Source: JAMXLG01 sp963765935 (GTDB lineage: Bacteria; Vulcanimicrobiota; Vulcanimicrobiia; Vulcanimicrobiales; Vulcanimicrobiaceae). From it: 64,000 bases of DNA. Below are positions 26,692-35,368 of this stretch, piece after piece. The notes below the pieces were generated by a model that worked only from the letters and a program-made list of their open reading frames with translations, was not told the origin of the DNA and did no database searches. The stretch lies in assembly GCA_963765935.1 (NCBI GenBank), contig CAVXXX010000004.1, forward strand, positions 62,001 to 126,000. The letters run 5' to 3'. Position 1 is the first letter of the stretch, and every line of letters begins with the position of its first letter. Both the position numbers and the translations under genes were made by a program.

Positions 26692-27432
26692 CTACGCCTT
26701 GAACATGTACCCGCGCGAGCGTACGGTGATGATATGGCGCGGGTTGCGCGAATCTTCTTCAATCTTCTCGCGGAGCCAGCGAATGTGCACGCTGACGGTT
26801 TGTTGTTCGCCTTCGAAGTCGTAGCCCCAGACTTTGTCGAGTAGCGTTTGACGGGTGACGACGCGGCCGTTGTTCTCCATCAGCACGCGAAGCAACGCAA
26901 ACTCTTTCGGCGCAAGCGAGACGCCTTTACCGCGCACGGTGAGTTGCTGGCGCGACGGATCGAGCACGATCTCGCCGAGCGAGATCGCTTCTTCATGTCC
27001 GCCTTGAATCGGCGCTTGGCGGCGCAACCGCGCTTTCACGCGCGCGAGAAACTCGTGCAGCGCAAACGGTTTGGTGACATAGTCATCGGCACCGAGCTCG
27101 AGCGCAAGAACTTTGTCGATTTCCTGATCTTTTGCGGTCAGCATGATGATCGGAACCGAGCTGAACTTGCGGATCTCTTTGCACGCTTCGATCCCGTCCA
27201 ACACGGGGAGCATGATATCGAGGACGATGAGATCGGGTGACTCGCGTTGCGCCATCGCAACCGCGCTGCGGCCGTCGCTTGCCGTTACGACCGTATAGCC
27301 GCTGCGCTCTAAATTGAAGCGCAGCGTCTGCAAGATAGCGGACTCGTCGTCAACCACCAGGATCTTCTTATTGAAGTCCGGGCTTTTGACGAAGGTGCCC
27401 CTAGAGGGCTTCGTCTCGAGCGATCCGTTCAT
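26692..27432 (-). CDS. phoB: PhoB-like OmpR-family response regulator
   Basis: A 246-residue regulator: receiver domain with ILVVDDESAILQTLRF, the phosphorylated Asp in DLIVLDIMLPVLDG and Lys in GADDYVTKPFALHEF. The DNA-binding winged helix follows (LAPKEFALLRVLMENNGRVV, LLDKVWGYDFEGEQQTVSVH). It is paired with phoR 16 bases downstream. The ATG at 27432 lies 32 bases inside the end of the upstream dehydrogenase gene; no other start fits before the receiver domain. Predicted targets are the TTAA repeats at the porin and pstB promoters. Confidence 0.92.
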   Translation of the reverse strand: MNGSLETKPSRGTFVKSPDFNKKILVVDDESAILQTLRFNLERSGYTVVTASDGRSAVAMAQRESPDLIVLDIMLPVLDGIEACKEIRKFSSVPIIMLTAKDQEIDKVLALELGADDYVTKPFALHEFLARVKARLRRQAPIQGGHEEAISLGEIVLDPSRQQLTVRGKGVSLAPKEFALLRVLMENNGRVVTRQTLLDKVWGYDFEGEQQTVSVHIRWLREKIEEDSRNPRHIITVRSRGYMFKA

Positions 27433-28297
27433 AAAACTTGGCGATCGCGCTATAGTCGAGCGCGCCGTCTCCTTCTGCCGACCGAGCGGTATAGAGTTGA
27501 TAGGCGAGTCCCGTCGCCGGCATCGCATATCCCATTGCTCGCGCTGCGTCCAGCGCGGCAGCCACGTCTTTGCGCAGCAGATCCATAGCGAAGCCGCCTT
27601 CGAAGCTCCCGGCAAACCAGGTCTTGGGTAGCCATTGGTCTAGAACGTAGTTTGATCCCGTCGCCGTTGCGATAACTTTTCGAACCGCGTCCAAATCGGC
27701 CCCGGCTCGTCGCGCAAAGACCAACGCTTCGGCGTTCGCGACCATGACGCTCGCGATGATGATTTGATTCACGAGCTTCACCGTCTCGCCCATGCCGACG
27801 CCGCCGAGATGATAGGGCGTGCCCATCGCGCGTAAGACCGGTTCCACCCGCTCGTACACGAGAGGTTCGGCCCCGACCATGATCGTGAGCGTGGCGTCCT
27901 TTGCGCGCCCCGGACCGCCGCTCACGGGAGCATCGACGAACTCCACGCCGTGTTCGCGCAGCCGCTCGGCGAACGCTTTTGAGGCGATCGGCGAGATCGT
28001 CGACATGTCGATGACAACGGATCCCTCGCGTAATCCGTTCTGGGCGCCGCGCGCGCCGAAGATTGATTCCTCGACTTGCGGAGCGTCCGGCACGCAGAGA
28101 ATCACGATGTCGCTTGCCGTCGCGACCGCAGCCGGGTCCGTTGCTTCCACGGCGCCTGCTTTCACCAAGCGCTCGAGCGGTTCGCGCCGGCGGTGCGCGC
28201 TTGCGATGACGGAAAAACCGGCGCGAAGCAGCGATGCCGCCATCGGTTCACCCATTGCGCCAAGTCCGATGAAACCCAGTTTTGGGGTAGCAGTCAC
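27401..28297 (-). CDS. 3-hydroxyisobutyrate dehydrogenase-family oxidoreductase
   Basis: A 298-residue beta-hydroxyacid dehydrogenase. The Rossmann loop is LGFIGLGAMGEPMAASLLRAG, the substrate-binding block DAPVSGGPGRAKDATLTIMV, and the catalytic Lys lies in GETVKLVNQIIIASVM. Members include HIBADH, tartronate semialdehyde reductase and glyoxylate/succinic semialdehyde reductases; the substrate cannot be told from sequence. GTG 28297 directly precedes the domain. It is divergent from the aldolase gene (52-bp gap) and overlaps phoB, so the phosphate block may be read through from its promoter. Confidence 0.9.
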   Translation of the reverse strand: MTATPKLGFIGLGAMGEPMAASLLRAGFSVIASAHRRREPLERLVKAGAVEATDPAAVATASDIVILCVPDAPQVEESIFGARGAQNGLREGSVVIDMSTISPIASKAFAERLREHGVEFVDAPVSGGPGRAKDATLTIMVGAEPLVYERVEPVLRAMGTPYHLGGVGMGETVKLVNQIIIASVMVANAEALVFARRAGADLDAVRKVIATATGSNYVLDQWLPKTWFAGSFEGGFAMDLLRKDVAAALDAARAMGYAMPATGLAYQLYTARSAEGDGALDYSAIAKFYERIARDEAL

Positions 28298-28349
28298 GGC
28301 GCGGACTTTATACAGGCACGTCCGCGGTCCTGGCCGAAGCGGCCGGGTC

Positions 28350-29276
28350 ATGAGCACAACATTGACCGCCGCGGTCCGGCGTCCGACGTTCGACCAGATG
28401 AATCTTTCGATCGGCAAACGCACCCGTTTGCACCGGTTGATGTACGAGCACGGACCGGGCAACGGCACGCTGATGATGCTGCCGATCGATCAGGGCCTCG
28501 AGCACGGTCCTGTCGACTTTTTTGACAACCCGGACTCGATCGATACCGATTGGATCTACCGGCTCGCGGTGGAGGGAAACTTCTCCGGGATTGCGCTGCA
28601 CGTGGGGCTCGCGGAAAAGTATCAGAAACAGTACGCCGGCCGCGTTCCGCTCCTTTTGAAGATTAACGGCAAGACGAACATTCCGAACGACGATGATGCG
28701 TTCAGCCCGCTGACGTCGTCTGTTGAGGACGCCGTCCGTTTAGGCGCCGATGCGGTCGGCTATACGCTTTACGTCGGAAGCCCGGCACAAGACGTCGATA
28801 TCGCGCAAGCAAACGACGTGCGCCGCGAGTGCGAGCGCTATGGGATGCCCCTCGTCATTTGGGCGTATCCGCGCGGAGCTGCGATAAAAGCAAAAGGCGG
28901 AATTGATTCGCTCTACGCCGTTGACTATGCAGCGCGCGCCGCATGCGAAATCGGATGCGACATCGTGAAACTCAACGAGCCGAAGTGGGAGTCTGAGAAA
29001 GCGTCAGTGCTTCCGAAGCCCTATAACACGCTGCAATATACCGACGTCGAAGGTTTGCGCAAGGTTGTGAAGTCGGCCGGCCGTACGCTGGTACTCGTTT
29101 CCGGCGGGAGCAAAATGGGTGACGACGCGACGATTCAAAAAGCGCGCGCTGCGATGGAAGCAGGCTGCGTCGGTCTCATTTTCGGCCGCAACATGTGGCA
29201 GCGCAAATGGGACGGCGCCGTCGAAATGTCGTCGCGAATGCACGAGCTGATGAAGGGCTACGGTCAGGAGGAGTAA
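28350..29276 (+). CDS. Class I fructose-bisphosphate aldolase (DhnA/FbaB type)
   Basis: A 308-residue TIM-barrel aldolase of the archaeal/DhnA class that forms a Schiff base with substrate. Visible blocks are LMMLPIDQGLEHGPVDFF, LLLKINGKTNIPNDDD, AVGYTLYVGSPAQDVD, the KLNEPKW segment (Schiff-base Lys region), and the phosphate site VLVSGGSKMGDD with GLIFGRNMWQR. It cleaves fructose-1,6-bisphosphate in glycolysis or runs in reverse in gluconeogenesis. Start ATG 28350; no strong ribosome binding site. It is followed one base after its stop by the NifU-like gene. Confidence 0.88.
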   Translation: MSTTLTAAVRRPTFDQMNLSIGKRTRLHRLMYEHGPGNGTLMMLPIDQGLEHGPVDFFDNPDSIDTDWIYRLAVEGNFSGIALHVGLAEKYQKQYAGRVPLLLKINGKTNIPNDDDAFSPLTSSVEDAVRLGADAVGYTLYVGSPAQDVDIAQANDVRRECERYGMPLVIWAYPRGAAIKAKGGIDSLYAVDYAARAACEIGCDIVKLNEPKWESEKASVLPKPYNTLQYTDVEGLRKVVKSAGRTLVLVSGGSKMGDDATIQKARAAMEAGCVGLIFGRNMWQRKWDGAVEMSSRMHELMKGYGQEE

Positions 29277-29277
29277 T

Positions 29278-29502
29278 TTGACGGTCGAAGAGCGCGTCAA
29301 CGCGGCGCTCGACAAGGTCCGACCCGGAATAGCAGCCGACGGAGGCGAGGTGTGGTTGATCAAAGTCGAGGACGGAACGGCGTACGTGCAAATGCTCGGT
29401 GCATGTGGCGGATGTCCGGCCTCAACGATGACTCTGAAAGGCGCAATTGAAGCTGTTGTCACCGCCGACGTTCCCGAAGTCAAGCAAGTGCTACAGGTCT
29501 AA
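29278..29502 (+). CDS. NifU-like Fe-S scaffold domain protein
   Basis: A 74-residue stand-alone NifU C-terminal domain with the cluster-binding GACGGCPASTMTLKGAIE. Such proteins assemble or carry Fe-S clusters. The TTG start at 29278 overlaps nothing but begins right after the aldolase TAA and is supported by an AGGAGGAG at the end of that gene. A terminator follows the stop directly. Confidence 0.9.
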   Translation: MTVEERVNAALDKVRPGIAADGGEVWLIKVEDGTAYVQMLGACGGCPASTMTLKGAIEAVVTADVPEVKQVLQV

Positions 29503-29506
29503 AATG

Positions 29507-29541
29507 AAAGAGCCGCTCCAACGAGCGGCTCTTCTTATTTC
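29507..29541. terminator. Bidirectional terminator between nifU-like and zinc-ribbon genes
   Basis: AAGAGCCGCTC (29508-29518) and GAGCGGCTCTT (29523-29533) form an 11-bp stem around a 4-base loop, with a T-rich tail (CTTATTT). It lies just beyond the NifU-like stop and at the 3' end of the convergent gene. Confidence 0.8.
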
Positions 29542-29780
29542 GCGCAGTGCGCGCAGTAGTACGAGATTGCACCTGCATGCGTTTGCGGGACCATATGTTC
29601 GCGTACGCCGCGACGGCCGCAGTTTGCGCAAGCAAACGTCTGACCGATTGGAACGGCAGACCGATCGTGGCCCTCGTTCCGCTTTGACGCCCAAACAATC
29701 GCGTAGATGACAGCGCCGAGCACCAGTGGCGCCCAAGCAAAGAAGCCGGACAAGCCCTCCGGCGAAATCGTTGTATCCAT
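29535..29780 (-). CDS. Small membrane protein with C-terminal zinc ribbon
   Basis: An 81-residue protein: one transmembrane helix (FFAWAPLVLGAVIYAIVWA) and a zinc ribbon with two Cys pairs (FACANCGRRGVREH and YYCAHCAK). The ATG at 29780 is divergent from the pcm gene. Single-helix zinc-ribbon proteins are common and mostly uncharacterised; no function can be assigned. Confidence 0.72.
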   Translation of the reverse strand: MDTTISPEGLSGFFAWAPLVLGAVIYAIVWASKRNEGHDRSAVPIGQTFACANCGRRGVREHMVPQTHAGAISYYCAHCAK

Positions 29781-29831
29781 ACGGGGAGTTGATCTTCGCA
29801 AGGGCGCGAAGCCTGACCTCCGGGAGTTTTC

Positions 29832-30668
29832 GTGAACGATCTGCAACTGCGCGAACGGCTCGTCGACCGCTTGGAGCGAAGCGGCATGCTGTGCGACGAG
29901 CGCGTGCGAGCGGCCCTGCTCGATGTTCCGCGACACCAGTTCATTCCGGCGATCTCGGCCGAGGACGCCTATGAAGACCGGGCGCTTGCAATCAAAGAAC
30001 GTGACGGCGCGGTAATTTCGTCGATCTCGCAGCCGAGCATGATCGCGCAGATGCTGCAAATGCTCGATGTGCGCGCCGGCGAGCGCATTCTCGAAATCGG
30101 AACGGGAAGCGGGTACAACGCTGCACTCGTCGCGCATCTTACGGGCTCCGGCGGACGGGTGATCACGATCGAAATCGAGCCGGACTTGCTCGAACTCGCG
30201 CAGCAGCGCCTGCACGATTTAGGATATGCGAACGTCGAGGTTCGTTACGCGCACGAACTCTCGCATATCGAGACGCAATTCGAACGTATCGTCGTAACGG
30301 CGCGCGCCTTCGATATCGAACGGGATTGGTGGCGGCTGTTGAGCGATCGGGGCCGCCTCGTTGTCCCGTTGGATATTGGCTACGGGGGCGAGCGCGCGAT
30401 CGCATTCGTGCGCGAGGGCACGCTGCTTCGCGGCGTAGATTCGCATGCGTGCGCGTTTCTCGGAATGCGCGGCGAGACGGAGAATCCCGGCGCAAGCGAG
30501 TTGTTCTTTCCGAACCGCGACGCGCGCTATGCGATGCCACCGCCTGCTACCGCACCAATGGCGATCGTGGCAATACGGCCCGATGACGCATCGAACATGC
30601 GTCTGGATGACGCCGATGTCATCGTTGCCCGTCCAAAAACAATCTTTGCTTTGCGCTTTCGATCATAA
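29832..30668 (+). CDS. pcm: Protein-L-isoaspartate O-methyltransferase family protein
   Basis: A 278-residue SAM-dependent methyltransferase of the PCMT type, which repairs isoaspartyl damage. Motif I is ILEIGTGSGYNAALVAHLTG, preceded by the family block ISSISQPSMIAQMLQML (substrate Ser region) and followed by VITIEIEPDLLELAQQRL. The GTG start at 29832 has GGAG six bases upstream. It is longer than Escherichia coli Pcm (208 residues) by a C-terminal extension of about 70 residues without recognisable motifs. Its end overlaps the convergent AttH-like gene by 6 bp. Confidence 0.85.
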   Translation: MNDLQLRERLVDRLERSGMLCDERVRAALLDVPRHQFIPAISAEDAYEDRALAIKERDGAVISSISQPSMIAQMLQMLDVRAGERILEIGTGSGYNAALVAHLTGSGGRVITIEIEPDLLELAQQRLHDLGYANVEVRYAHELSHIETQFERIVVTARAFDIERDWWRLLSDRGRLVVPLDIGYGGERAIAFVREGTLLRGVDSHACAFLGMRGETENPGASELFFPNRDARYAMPPPATAPMAIVAIRPDDASNMRLDDADVIVARPKTIFALRFRS

Positions 30669-31715
30669 CCGCAGCGCCGACGCGTAACCGGTCAATTCCA
30701 CGTATCCAACACCCAAAGACGCATGCGTCTTCGAGTCGCGCACGGTGACCGCGCCTTCCCAATACGTCGTTCCCGTCGCATCGACGAGTTCCTGATCCGC
30801 GAGGACCGGCTGAAGTTCCAATTCTTGGTTGACACCGCGAATGCCGATGCGCCACCCGCTGGGATAGCGCGCCGCCGTGTGCGGGCTCACCCACGTTGCC
30901 GTTGACGCGATCGCAAACGATGAGAGGGGAAGATACGTTGTCGCTCCGTTGCGCGCGATTAGACTTCCCGAAGACTGCCGCGTAGTGTTTCCGTCGGTTT
31001 GACGCAGACGATAGAGCATGACCTCGCGGCCGTCATCGAGTTGAATGGAGAACCAATCCCAGCCCGATTGGTTCGGTTGCAATTCGTCCGATCCGTACTC
31101 GTGATCCATCCAGGAGATGCCTTCGATCGTATAACGAACGCCGCCCCGCTCGAGCGTTCCGCTTGTCTTCAAGCGCGTGAACGAATAATAATGCGAGGCG
31201 CACGACGTGCATGGCCCTTTGCGCGAAATGCCTCCGATCCCGTGAATGGCCGGCGGTTTTTCGGACAATAATTGTAAATCCAGTGCTTCTCCGGCATGCG
31301 CCGCCGTCAAGTGCATCAGGGGCCGTTCCGCATTCGTTCCCGTCAGCGTCCAGCCGTTGGCCGCGACTTTCAACTCTCGCTCGGAGGCGAAGCCTTGCTG
31401 CAACGCATCGCGCGCGAGCGTCTCCGAATACACGAACGTGCCATTGGTTTCATCGGTGATTGCAAAATGCGCAGGATAGAGCTGGTATGCGTACCACTTG
31501 CTCTCATTCGTGCGCCACGCCGGTGCACGCGGCTCGAGCCCGATCCGGAAAAACGTCAATTCGTAGCCGAACCGCGCACCGCCGGCCGCGCGCAGATGAC
31601 CGGTGAAGTACCACCACTCGGTGCGATACCGATCGTGCGCGAAATGATCGCGCGGAAAGTGATAGGTGTACGGCGAGAGTGCGATCAGAAACGCCGCGAC
31701 GATTCTACTCAACAC
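30663..31715 (-). CDS. AttH/CrtC-like secreted lipocalin-fold protein
   Basis: A 350-residue exported protein of the AttH (lipocalin-like/carotenoid-hydratase) family. A signal peptide (SRIVAAFLIALSPYTY) is followed by the hallmark FPRDHFAHDRYRTEWWYFTG. A second conserved block is YYSFTRLKTSGTLERGG, then GISWMDHEYGSDELQ and GWDWFSIQLDDGREVMLYRL. In other bacteria AttH is encoded with an ABC transporter exactly as here (ATPase, permease, AttH). It probably binds or modifies a hydrophobic envelope molecule. The GTG at 31715 overlaps the permease stop by 11 bp; TTG 31712 is an alternative. Confidence 0.85.
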   Translation of the reverse strand: MLSRIVAAFLIALSPYTYHFPRDHFAHDRYRTEWWYFTGHLRAAGGARFGYELTFFRIGLEPRAPAWRTNESKWYAYQLYPAHFAITDETNGTFVYSETLARDALQQGFASERELKVAANGWTLTGTNAERPLMHLTAAHAGEALDLQLLSEKPPAIHGIGGISRKGPCTSCASHYYSFTRLKTSGTLERGGVRYTIEGISWMDHEYGSDELQPNQSGWDWFSIQLDDGREVMLYRLRQTDGNTTRQSSGSLIARNGATTYLPLSSFAIASTATWVSPHTAARYPSGWRIGIRGVNQELELQPVLADQELVDATGTTYWEGAVTVRDSKTHASLGVGYVELTGYASALRL

Positions 31716-34275
31716 GCAGCACCTCGGACGTCTTGATCGTGGCCGCGACGCTCGCAGGATAGATCGCGGCAACTACGGCCGCGACGACGACCATCACAAA
31801 GGCCTCGGCATAAAACAGCACCGGACTCTGCCACTCGATGAGCCATCCGAAACTCTGCCGGTTGATGACGTAGATCAGATCGGCCGCAAGCGCGATCCCG
31901 AGCAGAATGCCGAGTACGCCGGAAACGATTCCCACGGCAAGCGCCTGAAGAAAGACAACGCGCCGAACCCCGGCGCGCGTAAGTCCAACGTATCGCAGGA
32001 GCGCAATGTCGATGCGCCGTTCGAGCACGAGCGCAAAGAGCGTGCTGACGACTCCGAGCACCGCGATGACGATACTGACCCCGTAGAGCGAATTGGTGAT
32101 CGCGAAGGTGCGATCGAATACGGAAAGCGCATAGGCGCGCAGTTCCGCGTTCGAGTTGATGCTGATCCGCATCGGCAATAAGGCGCGCTCGATCTCGGTG
32201 CGTACGCGAGGCGCGCTTGCGCCCGGTTGAAGATATACCGCGATGGAGTCTACATTCGCGTCGTGGAACAACCGGCGGAACGTCGATTCGTCGATGAAGA
32301 ATGTTCCGCCACTCGTCGAGTAATCGTTGTATTCACCGATGATGCGCAACTTCGTGAGGCCGGACGGCGTTGGAATCGAAAACGAATCGCCCGGCGTCAG
32401 CCCGAAGTGCGTCGCGAACGGCACGCTGATGACTGCCGCGTTCTCCGTTTCCATTTTCCGGGCAAGCACGAGGCGATCGACGTTTCCGAGAAACCGCAGC
32501 TTGTTTCGGCCGGCGATCGACGAGAAATTCGTCGCACCGAGTTGCGCGAACCGCCCTTGAATCGGAACGTCGAGCCCCCGAAATGTATCGACCGACGCAA
32601 CGCCGCGTTGTCGAGCAATCGTAGTGACGGCGCGCGGCGGAAACGCGCCACGCAAGGTTGCATCGGCGGCTCCCGGCGCACCGATATAGAGATCGGCGCT
32701 AAGCGTATCGTTCGCCCATGCCACAACGGTGCTGCGAAACGACGAAACGAGTACTGCAATCGCGATCATCATCGCGACTGCGACCGTCAATGATGCAACC
32801 GCGACGGCGATGCGGCGCGGCGAAGCGCGAAGAAACGCTGCTGCGAGAATCGCCGGTGCCTTGCGCGCCAGCGCCTGAATCGGCCGCGTCAACACTGCAA
32901 GCACGAGAGGCGCCTCAAACGAAACGCCCGCGATGGCGCAAACGCCTGCGACGTATCCGAAGAACGGAATTCCGTCGCCGATCGCCGGCAGACGCGCGAA
33001 CGCTGCAGCAAGTACGAGCAATAGTCCCCCGACGATTGCCGTCCACCGTGTGAAGCCTGCGACTTTGCGCTCTGCGGCACCGGTGTTGCGCATGATGCGC
33101 GCCGGTGCAGTTGCCGCCGCGCCGGCGGCCGGAATCGCGGCAGCGGCCATCGAGAGGAACGTGCCGAGCGCAAATGATTGCAGCGTATCGCGCCAACTCC
33201 ACAGAACGGCATCAGCGTGCGCTCCAACGTACAGAGCCGAAACGGTCGTCTCGACCGCCGTGAGGGAAAAACGCGCGAGGAACCAGCCGAGCACTAAACC
33301 AAACAGCGAACCAAAAACGCCGTAGAGCGCGCCTTCACCGACGAACAACCAAAAGATCGCAGCACGCCGCGTCCCGAGCGCGCGTAAGGTTCCGATTTCC
33401 GAGGAACGTTGCACGACGGAAATCGCAACGGCATTGTAAATGAGATACATACCGACGAGCAGCGCGACATCGGCAAGCGCGGAGAGATTCATCGTAAAGC
33501 TCGCCAGCATCCGCTGAATTTCGCCGAGGCGGGTTTTCGGCGTGAGCACGCGCGCGCCGGCTGGAATGACACGCCGCAGCGCATCGGATACCGTGCCGGC
33601 ACGCGAGGGATCCGCCTCCACGTCGATGCGATCCAACTTTCCGACTGATGCAAAAACGCGTTGCGCTGTCGCGATATCGGTGAACGCGACGCTTGAGTCG
33701 ACGCCTACGGTGCGCGGCGGAATCACCGCCATCACGTGAAGCACGACCGGCGTTGCACCTGCGTAGCCGCGAAGGACACCTCCAACTCGAATGTGGTACG
33801 TTCGCGCAATCCGTTCGCTCACGAAGACGCCGTCGCCGTCGATGAACCGGTGGAGGTCGAAGGCCGGCGCGGCCGATTGCGCGTCGCGGACGCCGGGAGG
33901 AACCGTGCCGCGCGTAATGTCGACGCCGAGAACCCGCACGATCTCGCCGCCGAGCGAATTCGATGCGGAAACACCTACGACGAGATCGCCGCTTACAACA
34001 GGGCTCGCGGAATTGACGCCGGGTACGCGTTGCACGGCAAGCAACGCGCGCTCGTCAAACCCTTCACCGGTTCCGACAACCTGCACGTTCACGCGGTTAG
34101 CAATGACGTTCACACTCGTAGAAAACGAAGCAATCGCAGTCGAATTGGCAAGCTCGATCGCATACGCGGATGCGACCCCGAGCGCGACCGCGACGAGCGT
34201 GACGGCCGAGCGTAGCGCATGCGCGCGAGCGTAGCCGGATACGAGCGCTCGAAAGAGCAGCGATGCGGCGTTCAT
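31705..34275 (-). CDS. FtsX/MacB-type ABC transporter permease (fused AttF-AttG form)
   Basis: An 856-residue inner-membrane permease. It begins with a transmembrane helix and a large periplasmic MacB-PCD domain (NVQVVGTGEGFDERALLAV, DGVFVSERIARTYHIRVG). FtsX helices follow (ALADVALLVGMYLIYNAVAI, LRALGTRRAAIFWLFVGEG). The same arrangement then repeats in the C-terminal half (IVIAVLGVVSTLFALVLERR, RRVVFLQALAVGIVSGVLG). Such permeases extract or move lipids, lipoproteins or peptides rather than small solutes. ATG 34275 overlaps the ATPase stop (ATGA). Together with the upstream ATPase and AttH it forms a complete export system. Confidence 0.9.
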   Translation of the reverse strand: MNAASLLFRALVSGYARAHALRSAVTLVAVALGVASAYAIELANSTAIASFSTSVNVIANRVNVQVVGTGEGFDERALLAVQRVPGVNSASPVVSGDLVVGVSASNSLGGEIVRVLGVDITRGTVPPGVRDAQSAAPAFDLHRFIDGDGVFVSERIARTYHIRVGGVLRGYAGATPVVLHVMAVIPPRTVGVDSSVAFTDIATAQRVFASVGKLDRIDVEADPSRAGTVSDALRRVIPAGARVLTPKTRLGEIQRMLASFTMNLSALADVALLVGMYLIYNAVAISVVQRSSEIGTLRALGTRRAAIFWLFVGEGALYGVFGSLFGLVLGWFLARFSLTAVETTVSALYVGAHADAVLWSWRDTLQSFALGTFLSMAAAAIPAAGAAATAPARIMRNTGAAERKVAGFTRWTAIVGGLLLVLAAAFARLPAIGDGIPFFGYVAGVCAIAGVSFEAPLVLAVLTRPIQALARKAPAILAAAFLRASPRRIAVAVASLTVAVAMMIAIAVLVSSFRSTVVAWANDTLSADLYIGAPGAADATLRGAFPPRAVTTIARQRGVASVDTFRGLDVPIQGRFAQLGATNFSSIAGRNKLRFLGNVDRLVLARKMETENAAVISVPFATHFGLTPGDSFSIPTPSGLTKLRIIGEYNDYSTSGGTFFIDESTFRRLFHDANVDSIAVYLQPGASAPRVRTEIERALLPMRISINSNAELRAYALSVFDRTFAITNSLYGVSIVIAVLGVVSTLFALVLERRIDIALLRYVGLTRAGVRRVVFLQALAVGIVSGVLGILLGIALAADLIYVINRQSFGWLIEWQSPVLFYAEAFVMVVVAAVVAAIYPASVAATIKTSEVLRVE

Positions 34276-34940
34276 TGCACGGATGAAATGCGTCCGTCAC
34301 GCATGTGGATCTGGCGTTTCGCGCGCGCGGCGGCATCGGGGCTATGCGTCGCCATGAGGATCGCCTGTCCTCGTTTCGCGAGATCCACGAGAATCGAAAG
34401 CACGACGTCGCCGTTGTGCGAATCGAGGTTCCCGGTCGGTTCGTCAGCCAACAGAATCGCCGGCTCGTGTACGATCGCACGCGCAATCGCCGCGCGCTGC
34501 ACCTGACCCCCCGAAACATTCGCCGGAAGTGCGTCCGCGCGATCGATGATGCCGACGGCTTGTAGCGCATCATCGACTCGCCGCGCTACCTCGCTGCTCT
34601 TGCGGTTCTGCAGGACGAGCGGTAATGCAACGTTCTCGCGCAGCGTAAGCGTCGGCAACAAATTGAAGAATTGAAACACCGTTCCGATTTGGTCGCGCCG
34701 CAAAAGCGTCAGTTCATCGTCGGAGAGCGACGACGTGGTCACGTCGTCGATACGGACTTCTCCGCTATCCGGAAGATCGATGCATCCAACGAGGTTGAGC
34801 AAGGTGCTCTTGCCACATCCGCTCGGTCCGATCAGGACTACGAGTTCGCCGGCGCCCACGTCGAGGCTGACATCGTCCAGCGCGACCGTTCCGCCATCGT
34901 AGATTTTTCGGACGTGAGAAACAGAAACGGGCCGGCGCAT
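34272..34940 (-). CDS. LolD/MacB-type ABC transporter ATPase
   Basis: A 222-residue ATPase of the lipoprotein/macrolide exporter family. Walker A is GPSGCGKSTLLNLVGCID, the family-specific Q-loop region is GTVFQFFNLLPTLTLREN, the signature VSGGQVQRAAIARAIVHEP and Walker B LLADEPTGNLDSHNG. It is coupled by ATGA to the FtsX-type permease. The ATG at 34940 was chosen; an upstream in-frame TTG at 34952 would add four residues. Confidence 0.93.
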   Translation of the reverse strand: MRRPVSVSHVRKIYDGGTVALDDVSLDVGAGELVVLIGPSGCGKSTLLNLVGCIDLPDSGEVRIDDVTTSSLSDDELTLLRRDQIGTVFQFFNLLPTLTLRENVALPLVLQNRKSSEVARRVDDALQAVGIIDRADALPANVSGGQVQRAAIARAIVHEPAILLADEPTGNLDSHNGDVVLSILVDLAKRGQAILMATHSPDAAARAKRQIHMRDGRISSVQ

Positions 34941-34986
34941 CACCCGCGCCAACCCGTTGCGAACTCACACGCGTTGCGGTTACGAA

Positions 34987-35238
34987 CTACGCCGAGGCTT
35001 TCTTGAAATAGTCGGCGTTGATCGCAATAAAGTTCTCCCACTTCTCCGGAACGTCGGAGTCGGCAAAGATAGCTTCGACAGGACATGCGGAAACGCAGGC
35101 GCCGCAATCGATACAGACTTCAGGGTCGATATAAAGCTGGTCGTCTTCTTCCTTACCGTGAATGCAATCAACCGGACAGACGTCGACGCACGACTTGTCC
35201 TTTGTGCCAACACACGGTTCGGTAATGATGTACGCCAT
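34987..35238 (-). CDS. Ferredoxin with two 4Fe-4S/3Fe-4S binding motifs (FdxA-like)
   Basis: An 83-residue bacterial-type ferredoxin. It starts AYIITEPCVGTKDKSCVDVC with VDCIHG, the arrangement of seven-iron (3Fe-4S plus 4Fe-4S) ferredoxins, and has the second cluster motif CIDCGACVSACPVEAIF. It acts as a soluble one-electron carrier. The ATG at 35238 lies just downstream of a T-run and a long inverted repeat (35249-35356), which may regulate its expression. A GAGGGG within the repeat is the only ribosome binding site candidate. Confidence 0.93.
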   Translation of the reverse strand: MAYIITEPCVGTKDKSCVDVCPVDCIHGKEEDDQLYIDPEVCIDCGACVSACPVEAIFADSDVPEKWENFIAINADYFKKASA

Positions 35239-35248
35239 GGAAAAACGA

Positions 35249-35356
35249 GACCCCTCAGACGGGAAAGCGGTGTAAGACTTCGAGCACGGGCTTGCGCGTC
35301 GCGCGCAACCCCATATTTGCACTGCCCCGAGCCTACGCCTTCCCGCTGAGAGGGTC
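35249..35356 (-). promoter_or_regulatory. Long inverted repeat in the ferredoxin leader (attenuator-like)
   Basis: Arms 35249-35265 and 35340-35356 pair over 16 bp with one unpaired A on each side. A second perfect hairpin lies inside (TTGCGCG 35292-35298 with CGCGCAA 35302-35308). On the minus strand the outer stem is followed by TCGTTTTTCC and then the ferredoxin ATG, and the only GAGGGG lies in the stem. This could be a terminator/anti-terminator or a ribosome-site-masking leader. Confidence 0.45.
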
Positions 35357-35368
35357 TAAGACTTCTGT

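Noticed and set aside
27433..27615. N-terminal extension of the PhoB-like regulator to 27615
   Set aside because: The extra residues are antisense-like, basic and overlap the upstream dehydrogenase; the receiver domain starts just after Met at 27432.
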